Shown one piece after another: positions 1 to 6,626 of a stretch of 6,626 nucleotides of DNA. The stretch is from assembly GCA_026417815.1 (NCBI GenBank), contig JAOACN010000743.1, forward strand, positions 1 to 6,626. The letters are read 5' to 3'. How positions within the stretch are numbered: the stretch's first letter is position 1; each line of letters begins with the position of its first letter. Below the pieces are notes generated by a model that worked only from the letters and a program-made list of their open reading frames with translations, searched no databases and was not told the origin of the DNA. This DNA is from Chloroflexaceae bacterium. GTDB taxonomy: Bacteria; Chloroflexota; Chloroflexia; Chloroflexales; Chloroflexaceae. The translations under genes were made by a program, and so were the position numbers.

Positions 1-32
1 CGTCGGCAGCGTCAGATGTGTATAAGAGACAG
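1..32 (+). other. Illumina Nextera (Tn5) adapter remnant, not genomic
   Basis: These 32 bases match the Nextera Read 1 transposase adapter with only its first T missing. Positions 14-32 are the complete 19-bp Tn5 mosaic end (AGATGTGTATAAGAGACAG). The match is to a well-known synthetic oligonucleotide, so this is untrimmed library sequence and genomic DNA begins at about 33. Confidence 0.98.
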
Positions 33-100
33 CCATAAATAGTATCCCTACCATCCTAACACGGAACGTCGTCTATGCCTGAGCACCTTTTTCAAACAGT

Positions 101-123
101 GGCGCAACCCGGAGGGTTGCACC
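101..123. repeat. Hairpin / inverted repeat
   Basis: Perfect 7-bp stem (GCAACCC at 104-110 with GGGTTGC at 114-120) around a GGA triloop, extended by two G-C pairs beyond one C/A mismatch. No T-run follows on either strand, so it is not a complete intrinsic terminator. It could be a copy of a dispersed palindromic element or part of a 3' UTR of an upstream gene. Only one copy is present in the window. Confidence 0.5.
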
Positions 124-167
124 AACCCCCGGGCTGCCCCCCTGGGATGTAACTCCCGGCCGTATTG

Positions 168-197
168 TTAATAAAAACACAAAAGGTATGGTATGAT
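168..197 (+). promoter_or_regulatory. Possible extended -10 promoter upstream of a structured region
   Basis: TATGAT at 192-197 differs from TATAAT at one base and is preceded by TGG at 189-191, giving an extended -10 (TGn). A weak -35 candidate, TTAATA at 168-173 (4 of 6 bases), lies 18 nt upstream. Transcription would start near 204, just before the structured stretch at 243-354. This is motif matching only, and such matches occur by chance in AT-rich spacers. Confidence 0.25.
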
Positions 198-242
198 TGC
201 CCCGGCGTGCCCGGGAAAGATTGGAAGCCTGTTCCCAGGTTC

Positions 243-354
243 GGTTGGCGATGGGAGGACAAGGTTAAACACACCGAGACTTCGTCTCGGCGGGAGCAGC
301 GGCCCGTAGTCCCCGCAGGACTCTCCGTTGCGGTGCGGCGCAGCCCCTCCGACC
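243..354 (+). ncRNA. Candidate structured RNA (three-way junction), unknown class
   Basis: An outer stem pairs GGTTGG (243-248) with CCGACC (349-354) using one G-U pair. Inside it are a 7-bp hairpin with a 3-nt loop (CCGAGAC 274-280 with GTCTCGG 284-290) and a 5-bp hairpin (AGTCC 308-312 with GGACT 318-322). Another small hairpin, CCCGG/CCGGG at 201-215, lies just before. The folding was done by eye and the region matches no riboswitch or RNA family that I recognise. It lies upstream of the strong promoter at 492-520, so it would be a separate RNA, a 3' UTR, or part of a longer leader from an upstream start. GC-rich spacers form stems by chance, so this is tentative. Confidence 0.25.
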
Positions 355-415
355 ATGAGAAGTCTCGTTGTAGTATTAAGACTGCTTGGTTTATATGTAA
401 CTTAATATCTGGCCA

Positions 416-431
416 TGTGAGCAAGCACACA
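416..431. promoter_or_regulatory. Possible CRP/FNR-family operator
   Basis: TGTGA (416-420), six bases, then ACACA (427-431) matches the CRP-type palindrome TGTGA-N6-TCACA at 9 of 10 core bases. Its centre lies about 100 nt upstream of the predicted start of actA transcription, a distance used by some activators of this family. Redox or oxygen control of a respiratory complex would make sense, but one near-palindrome in AT-rich DNA is weak evidence. Confidence 0.2.
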
Positions 432-491
432 TAAAATACGGCATTATATTGCGATTTCATGGTCCTGGCGCGTGGGCTGAAGGTGGCTTGA

Positions 492-520
492 TTGACACAA
501 AAGTAATAGCGGCTTATAAT
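492..520 (+). promoter_or_regulatory. Consensus sigma-70-type promoter for the act operon
   Basis: TTGACA at 492-497 and TATAAT at 515-520 are both perfect consensus hexamers with the optimal 17-nt spacer. The predicted start is near 527-528, giving a leader of about 50 nt before the actA ATG at 577. Position, strand and the AT-rich surroundings all fit a main housekeeping promoter for the operon. No experimental start site is visible from sequence alone. Confidence 0.8.
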
Positions 521-576
521 AGTTTCCAGGCAATGCTCCCCGCTATGCACAGGGTTCCCCTAGAAGGCAACGAGGC

Positions 577-1236
577 ATGGGACAGATCTTCCCCCGCAAC
601 GCCAACCGGCTGGCCTGGCTGAGCGTTTTCGCCGGTCTGTTGCTCGTCGCAGAGCTGGTGCTGATCCTGGCGGTCTACTTCCGGTCGAATTACTTCCGGC
701 AGATCAACGTCGCCATCGAGCAGCCGGTCGCCTTCAGCCATCAGTTGCACAACGGCGTCCTCGGCATCGACTGCCGCTACTGCCACGTCTCGGTCAACCA
801 GTCGTACTTCGCCAACATCCCCGCCACCGAAACCTGCATGACCTGCCACTCGCAGATCAAGACCTACAGCCCCAAGATCGCGCCGGTCGTTGAGAGTTAC
901 GCCACCGGCAAGCCAATCGAGTGGAACAAGGTGCATCGGGTGCCCGATTTCGTCTACTTCAACCACGCCATTCACGTCAACAAGGGCGTCGGGTGCTCGA
1001 CGTGCCACGGGCAGGTGAACGAGATGCCGGTGGTCTGGCAGCAGCAGGCGATGTTTATGGGCTGGTGCCTCAACTGCCACCGCAACCCCGAACAGTACGT
1101 GCGCCCGCGTGACGAGGTCTACAACATGGAGTATGTGGCGCCGGCGAACCAGGCGGCCCTGGGCCGCCAGCTCGTCGCCGAGTACGGCATTATGCCCGCC
1201 GATCAGCTCACGAACTGCTGGGTCTGCCACCGATAG
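577..1236 (+). CDS. actA: ACIII subunit ActA, membrane-anchored pentaheme cytochrome c
   Basis: The 219-residue protein is predicted to carry electrons on the periplasmic face of Alternative Complex III. Residues about 11-35 form one hydrophobic segment that would act as an uncleaved anchor, leaving the rest in the periplasm. Five CxxCH heme c sites are visible: C66RYCH, C87MTCH, C140STCH, C164LNCH and C214WVCH. Extra histidines suited to be distal ligands occur, for example H55, H58, H130 and H133. Five hemes, the single anchor, and actB and actC directly downstream identify ActA rather than a NapC/NrfH-type or photosynthetic reaction-centre cytochrome. The ATG at 577 is supported by GAAGG at 563-567 nine nt upstream. 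The last heme motif ends one residue before the C-terminus. This is the first gene after the promoter at 492-520. Confidence 0.93.
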   Translation: MGQIFPRNANRLAWLSVFAGLLLVAELVLILAVYFRSNYFRQINVAIEQPVAFSHQLHNGVLGIDCRYCHVSVNQSYFANIPATETCMTCHSQIKTYSPKIAPVVESYATGKPIEWNKVHRVPDFVYFNHAIHVNKGVGCSTCHGQVNEMPVVWQQQAMFMGWCLNCHRNPEQYVRPRDEVYNMEYVAPANQAALGRQLVAEYGIMPADQLTNCWVCHR

Positions 1237-1261
1237 GATGCGAGATGCACGCGCGTCAGGC

Positions 1262-1284
1262 CGCCTCACCCCGGGGTGTTGGCG
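1262..1284. repeat. Hairpin with perfect 12-bp palindrome between actA and actB
   Basis: CACCCCGGGGTG at 1267-1278 is a perfect palindrome, flanked by CGCC (1262-1265) and GGCG (1281-1284), which can pair across a small internal loop. No T-run follows, so it is not an ordinary terminator. Outer complementary pieces (GATGCA 1244-1249 with TGCATC 1300-1305) could extend the fold. A role in RNA stability or in tuning the actA:actB ratio is possible but only inferred. Confidence 0.45.
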
Positions 1285-1332
1285 CGCGGTTCTACCCGAT
1301 GCATCCTTCGCACTAGCAAAGCGATAGCGGCA

Positions 1333-4300
1333 ATGACAAGCACTACCCCGAATCCTGATCTTGAGGCCATCCGCGCAAGGTTGCGCGCCACCCGTGGCCA
1401 GCAGTTCTGGCGCTCACTGGATGAACTCGCCGATACGCCCGCCTTCCGCGAACTGGTCGAACGGGAGTTCCCCCGCGGCGCCTCGGAGATGAACGATCCG
1501 GTCTCCCGGCGCACGTTTCTGAAGCTGATGGGGGCCTCCCTGGCTCTCGCCGGGGTCACGGGCTGCACCTATATGCCGCCCGAAAAGCTCGCTCCCTTCG
1601 ACCGGCAGCCTCTCGACCGCGTCCCCGGCATTCCCCGCTTTTTCGCCACCACGCTGACGCTCAACGGCTACGGCACGGGCGTGCTGGTGCGCTCCGATGA
1701 GGGCCGCCCCACCAAGGTCGAGGGTAATCCGCTGCATCCGGCCAGCCTCGGCAGCACCGATCTCTTCGCCCAGGCCGAGATCCTGAACCTCTACGATCCC
1801 GATCGCTCGCAGACGGTGCTCAATCGCGGCGCCCCCAGTACGTGGGACGAGTTTGTCGCCACCCTCAACACCAGCCTCACCGCCCAGGACGCTACCCGCG
1901 GCGCCGGCATTCGCCTGCTGACCACCACGGTCAGTTCGCCCACCCTGGCCAGCCAGATCACGCAGTTCTTGCAGCGCTTCCCCGAGGCGCGCTGGTACCA
2001 GTACGAGCCGATCAATCGCGATAATGTCTACGAGGGCGCGCGCGCGGCCTTTGGCGAGTATGTGAGCACGCGCTACGATCTGTCGAAGGCGCAGGTGATC
2101 GTCGCCCTCGACGCCGATTTCCTCGCCCCCGGTCCGGGCTTCATCCCCTACGCCCGCGCCTTCGCCGATGGCCGCCGGGTAACCAAGGCCAGCACGGAGA
2201 TGAACCGCCTCTACGTGGTCGAGGCCTCGCCTTCGACCACCGGCGCAGCCGCCGATCACCGCCTGGCCCTCAAGGCCAGTAATGTGGGCGTGTTCGCTTT
2301 CGCCCTGGCCGAGAAGCTGGGCCTCGGCGGGGCCGGCGCCGGCCTTCCCGAGGAGGCGCTCGCCTTCCTCGAGGTGGTAGCCCAGGACCTGGAGGCCCAT
2401 CGCGGGACCTGTGTGGTGATCCCCGGCGATCAGCAGCCCCCGATCGTGCACGAACTGGCCCATCGTATCAATGCCGCACTGGGCAACGTGGGCAGTACGG
2501 TGATCTACACCGAGCCGGTTGAGGCGCGCCCCACTAACCAGACCAGCGAGATCGCCGGGCTGGTCAATGAGATTAACGCCGGGCAGGTGGAACTGCTGGT
2601 GATGCTCGGCGGCAATCCGGCCTACAACGCCCCCGGCGATCTGCGCTTCGCCGAGGCGCTCCAGCGGGTGCCCCTCAGCGTGCACCACAGTCTCTTTGTG
2701 GACGAGACCTCGGCCCTGAGCGCCTGGCACATCCCCGCGGCCCACCAGCTCGAAAGCTGGAGCGATGCCCGGGCCTACGATGGCACCGCCAGCATCGTGC
2801 AGCCCCTCATCGAGCCGCTGTACGGCGGTAAGACCGAGCATGAGGTGCTCGCCGCGCTGCTCGGCCAGCCCGATGCCAGACCTTATGATCTGGTGCGCGC
2901 CTACTGGGAGACCAGCGGGCTCGCCAATGGCAACTTCGAGGCCTTCTGGCAGAGCGCCCTGGCCAGCGGGGTGGTCAGCGGCACTGCCGCGCCGACCGTC
3001 ACGCCCGCCTTGCAGCCGGCGGCGGGCGGCGCGGTGGCCGCCCCCGTCGCCGAGGAACTGGAGATTGTCTTCCGCCCCGATCCCTCGGTGTGGGACGGCG
3101 CCTATACCAATAACGGCTGGATGATGGAACTGCCCCGCCCCCTGACCAAGCTGGTCTGGGACAATGCGGTGCTCATGAGCATCGCCACCGCCTCCCGGCT
3201 CCTTGGCCTGGGCTTTAATGTGGACGATCTCAAGAATCCTGACAGCGACCAGCGCCAGATCGCCCTCGAGCGCATGACCGCCGCCAATGGCACCATGGTG
3301 ACCATCCGCTACGCCGGCGGCGCCCTGGAACTGCCCCTCTGGTTCACCCCGGGCCACGCCGAGAACTCGATGACGGTGCCCCTGGGCTTTGGCCGCCGCA
3401 ACGCCGGGCGGGTCGGCGATGGCGTGGGCGTTGATGTCTATCCGGTGCGCACCAGCGCCGCCCCCTGGTTCGGCACGGGTGTGGAGGTGCGCAATGCCAA
3501 CCGCAAGTACCTCCTCGTCTCAACCCAGGACCACTGGACGCTCGAAGGGCGCGACATCGTGCGCGTCGGCGTCTTCGAGGAGTTCAAGCGCAACCCCAAG
3601 TACATCGCCGAAGAAGTGTACATGGAGGAGTACGGCAAGAAGACGCCCGGCCCCGGCACCGACGGCTACATCTCGTTGCAGCCGGGGGTGGATTACTCCG
3701 GACGCAACGCCTGGGGCATGACCATCAACCTCAACGCCTGCATCGGCTGCAACGCCTGCGTGGTGGCCTGCCAGGCGGAGAACAACATTCCCATTGTCGG
3801 CAAGGAGCAGGTCTCCCGTGGCCGTGAAATGCACTGGATCCGCATTGACCGCTACTACGCCGGCAACAATCTGGATAATCCTGACACCCACATGATGCCG
3901 ATGGCCTGCGTGCAGTGCGAACAGGCCCCCTGCGAGGTTGTCTGCCCCGTCATCGCCACCGTCCACGACTATGAGGGGTTGAACAACATGGTGTATAATC
4001 GCTGCGTCGGCACCAAATACTGCTCCAACAACTGCCCCTACAAGGTGCGCCGCTTCAACTTCTTGCAGTACACCGACCTCAATACCCCGAGCCTGCAACT
4101 GGCGCGCAACCCCGAGGTGACGGTCCGCAACCGGGGCGTGATGGAGAAGTGCACCTACTGCATCCAGCGCATCAGCGCGGCGCGCATCGCCGCCAAGAAG
4201 GCCGCGGTGCAGAACGGCCAGAGCAGCTACACCATCGAAGACGGCGCGATTGTGGTGGCCTGCGAGGGCGCCTGCCCGACCCAGGCGATTGTCTTCGGCG

Positions 4301-4452
4301 ATATTAACGACACGGCGAGCCGGGTGGCGAAGTGGAAGGCGGAGCCACATAATTACGGCGTCCTGAACCTGCTGAACATCTTCCCCCGCACGACCTACCT
4401 GGCCCGCGTGCGGAACCCGAATGAAGAACTTGAGGCCCATGGCGAAGGGTGA
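1333..4452 (+). CDS. actB: ACIII subunit ActB, Tat-exported molybdopterin-oxidoreductase-like/Fe-S fusion protein
   Basis: The 1039-residue protein links quinol oxidation in ActC to the hemes of ActA. It has an N-terminal extension of about 57 residues, a Tat motif S58RRTFLK, a hydrophobic stretch and a lipobox-like VTGC ending at C78, so export as a folded lipoprotein is likely. Residues about 85-780 resemble the catalytic subunit of molybdopterin oxidoreductases but lack the N-terminal CxxC cluster motif; in characterised ACIII this domain carries no Mo cofactor. An Ala/Pro-rich linker lies at about 551-573. The C-terminal NrfC/DmsB-like domain has 15 cluster cysteines: 803, 806, 809, 813; 859, 862, 867, 871; 891, 897, 901; 940, 943, 977, 981. 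Thr894 stands where a sixteenth would be, which fits three [4Fe-4S] and one [3Fe-4S]. ATG 1333 is chosen over an in-frame GTG at 1276, which lies inside the intergenic palindrome; the ribosome site at 1333 is weak. Confidence 0.94.
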   Translation: MTSTTPNPDLEAIRARLRATRGQQFWRSLDELADTPAFRELVEREFPRGASEMNDPVSRRTFLKLMGASLALAGVTGCTYMPPEKLAPFDRQPLDRVPGIPRFFATTLTLNGYGTGVLVRSDEGRPTKVEGNPLHPASLGSTDLFAQAEILNLYDPDRSQTVLNRGAPSTWDEFVATLNTSLTAQDATRGAGIRLLTTTVSSPTLASQITQFLQRFPEARWYQYEPINRDNVYEGARAAFGEYVSTRYDLSKAQVIVALDADFLAPGPGFIPYARAFADGRRVTKASTEMNRLYVVEASPSTTGAAADHRLALKASNVGVFAFALAEKLGLGGAGAGLPEEALAFLEVVAQDLEAHRGTCVVIPGDQQPPIVHELAHRINAALGNVGSTVIYTEPVEARPTNQTSEIAGLVNEINAGQVELLVMLGGNPAYNAPGDLRFAEALQRVPLSVHHSLFVDETSALSAWHIPAAHQLESWSDARAYDGTASIVQPLIEPLYGGKTEHEVLAALLGQPDARPYDLVRAYWETSGLANGNFEAFWQSALASGVVSGTAAPTVTPALQPAAGGAVAAPVAEELEIVFRPDPSVWDGAYTNNGWMMELPRPLTKLVWDNAVLMSIATASRLLGLGFNVDDLKNPDSDQRQIALERMTAANGTMVTIRYAGGALELPLWFTPGHAENSMTVPLGFGRRNAGRVGDGVGVDVYPVRTSAAPWFGTGVEVRNANRKYLLVSTQDHWTLEGRDIVRVGVFEEFKRNPKYIAEEVYMEEYGKKTPGPGTDGYISLQPGVDYSGRNAWGMTINLNACIGCNACVVACQAENNIPIVGKEQVSRGREMHWIRIDRYYAGNNLDNPDTHMMPMACVQCEQAPCEVVCPVIATVHDYEGLNNMVYNRCVGTKYCSNNCPYKVRRFNFLQYTDLNTPSLQLARNPEVTVRNRGVMEKCTYCIQRISAARIAAKKAAVQNGQSSYTIEDGAIVVACEGACPTQAIVFGDINDTASRVAKWKAEPHNYGVLNLLNIFPRTTYLARVRNPNEELEAHGEG

Positions 4453-4489
4453 GGTCAGGGAGTCCAACCGGGCCGCGCTCGTCCACACA

Positions 4490-4503
4490 CTGTTACGCAA
4501 CAG
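4490..4503. repeat. Small hairpin between actB and actC
   Basis: CTGTT (4490-4494) pairs perfectly with AACAG (4499-4503) around an ACGC loop. The octamer GGCCGCGC is repeated directly on each side, at 4471-4478 and 4503-4510. No T-run follows, so transcription probably continues into actC. The rest of this 104-nt gap shows nothing else recognisable. Confidence 0.35.
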
Positions 4504-4542
4504 GCCGCGCAGCGAAACCTTGGATAAACAGGACAGAGCACT

Positions 4543-4550
4543 AGCAAGGA
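4543..4550 (+). promoter_or_regulatory. Ribosome binding site that sets the actC start
   Basis: AGCAAGGA lies six nt before ATG 4557. An in-frame TTG at 4551 directly abuts the site and so cannot be its start, which favours the ATG. Confidence 0.6.
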
Positions 4551-4556
4551 TTGCCA

Positions 4557-6029
<1,473 letters not shown>

Positions 6030-6046
6030 CGCGGGAGTCGCCTGCA

Positions 6047-6067
6047 GGGAACCCCTGGCGGTTTCCC
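6047..6067. repeat. Hairpin between actC and actD
   Basis: GGGAACC (6047-6053) pairs with GGTTTCCC (6060-6067), with a single bulged T and a six-base loop. It fills the middle of the 53-nt gap and ends just before the actD ribosome site. No T-run follows. It may affect RNA stability or actD translation, but this is not shown. Confidence 0.4.
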
Positions 6068-6082
6068 CTAGGAAGCACAGCT

Positions 6083-6616
6083 ATGCAGAGACGAGCAGCA
6101 ACCGAGATCTATGGCCTGATGGCGGAGTTCCGCACTCCCGAGGATCTGATCGCCGCCACCCATATGGTCAAGCAGGCGGGCTATAGTCGGCTCGACGCCT
6201 ACACGCCCTTCCCCATCGAGGAGGTCATCGAAGAGGTGGCGCCCGGCGATACCGGCGTGCCGCGCCTGGTGTTGCTGGCTGGCTTGATCGGCGCCGCCAG
6301 CGGGTTCATCATCCAGTACATCGGCAATCTGGTGGATTACCCGCTCAATATCGGTGGGCGCCCACTGGATATCGCCAACTGGCCGGCGATGATCCCCATC
6401 ACCTTCGAGGCGATGATCCTCTTCGCGGCCTTTACCGCGGCAATCAGCATGGTGGTGCTCAACGGCCTGCCGATGCCCTACCATCCGGTGTTCAACGCGC
6501 CACGCTTCGATCGGGCCTCCCAGGACGGCTTCTTCCTCTGCATCGAAGCCCGCGACCCGCTGTTTGACCGCGCCCAGACCGCGCAGTTCCTACGTAGCCT
6601 CGGCCCTGTCCAGGTG
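6083..6616 (+). CDS. actD: ACIII subunit ActD (DUF3341 membrane protein), 3' truncated
   Basis: The reading frame is open to the window edge, but only 178 codons are surely genomic, because the last ten bases are adapter. ActD is an accessory membrane subunit of ACIII with no known cofactor. Two hydrophobic segments are visible at residues about 61-81 and 100-125, separated by a short loop containing YPLNIGGRPLD, with a PYHPVFN stretch after the second; these are typical of DUF3341 proteins. The N-terminal part (EIYGLMAEFRTPEDLIAA) and the C-terminal part (RFDRASQDGFFLCIEARD) resemble a small soluble fold on one side of the membrane. GGAAG at 6071-6075 lies seven nt before the ATG at 6083. 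Family proteins end not far beyond this point, so probably only a short C-terminal piece is missing. Confidence 0.88.
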
Positions 6617-6626
6617 CTGTCTCTTA
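6617..6626 (-). other. Nextera mosaic-end remnant, not genomic
   Basis: CTGTCTCTTA is the reverse complement of positions 23-32 and is the start of the Nextera read-through sequence. With the adapter at the left edge it forms an apparent 10-bp terminal inverted repeat, which is a library artefact. A 10-base match could in principle be genomic, but its exact position at the edge makes that unlikely. Confidence 0.9.

Larger units (their letters stand above)
33..576. other. Non-coding region upstream of the act operon
   Basis: No convincing gene is seen in this stretch of about 540 bases. Short open frames exist, for example a 89-codon frame at 165-434, but they lack a recognisable domain and a good ribosome binding site, and they run through hairpin-rich sequence. 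The left half (about 100-355) is GC-rich with several inverted repeats. The right half (about 360-530) is clearly more AT-rich and carries the promoter for actA. No tRNA or rRNA was recognised. The gene upstream of the operon lies outside the window, so its identity and strand are unknown. Confidence 0.75.

Noticed and set aside
171..215. Intrinsic terminator on the - strand (5-bp stem 201-215, then T-rich 173-184 on that strand)
   Set aside because: The stem is short and the T-rich stretch is interrupted and about 12 nt or more away from it, so it does not meet the usual pattern.
165..434. Short + strand open frame upstream of actA
   Set aside because: It has no good ribosome site or known domain, odd composition, and runs through hairpins and the AT-rich promoter region.
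514..1269. A 251-codon open frame on the - strand opposite actA
   Set aside because: It overlaps the whole of actA, which has five heme motifs, and shows no recognisable domain of its own.
1276..1332. Upstream GTG start that would add 19 residues to ActB
   Set aside because: The extra residues do not look like the family N-terminus, the GTG lies inside the intergenic palindrome, and the ATG at 1333 gives the expected start.
1414..3357. A 647-codon open frame on the - strand opposite actB
   Set aside because: It is an antisense shadow produced by GC-rich codon bias. Its translation is low-complexity and rich in G, A, H and R with no domain, while the + strand frame is a clear ActB.
1333..4452. 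ActB as an active molybdenum enzyme
   Set aside because: The Mo-type domain lacks the usual N-terminal Fe-S cysteine motif, and the heme/NrfD/DUF3341 context defines ACIII, where this domain is known to lack the cofactor.

Overview
The window holds the first part of an operon for Alternative Complex III (ACIII, the Act complex). This membrane enzyme oxidises quinol and passes electrons to a periplasmic carrier, in place of the cytochrome bc1/b6f complex. Four genes lie head to tail on the + strand: actA (pentaheme cytochrome c), actB (molybdopterin-oxidoreductase-like domain fused to an iron-sulfur ferredoxin domain), actC (NrfD-like quinol-binding membrane protein) and actD (DUF3341 membrane protein, cut by the right edge). 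In known operons actE, actF and sometimes actG follow, and they would be expected beyond the window.

The GC-rich coding sequence, the small separate pentaheme ActA with one N-terminal membrane anchor, and the order actA-B-C-D resemble filamentous anoxygenic phototrophs of the Chloroflexota (Chloroflexus/Roseiflexus type). This assignment rests on remembered family features, not on a search. Other ACIII-bearing phyla, such as Rhodothermus relatives, are not excluded.

Layout: 1-32 is Illumina Nextera (Tn5) adapter, and the last 10 bases (6617-6626) are the start of the same mosaic end in reverse, so both edges are library artefacts. 33-576 is non-coding, less GC-rich in its right half, and contains several hairpins, a possible structured RNA (about 243-354) and a perfect consensus sigma-70-type promoter (TTGACA, 17 nt, TATAAT at 492-520) placed about 50 nt before actA. 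actA covers 577-1236, actB 1333-4452, actC 4557-6029 and actD from 6083. The gaps of 96, 104 and 53 nt each hold a small hairpin and no full terminator, which fits one transcript.

How the parts work together, from knowledge of the family: ActC binds and oxidises quinol at the periplasmic side of the membrane. Electrons pass through the Fe-S clusters of ActB to the hemes of ActA (and ActE), and then to a soluble carrier. ActD is an accessory membrane subunit. The 15 cluster cysteines in ActB match three [4Fe-4S] plus one [3Fe-4S] cluster. I found no previously undescribed system. The least explained part is the structured non-coding region upstream of actA.
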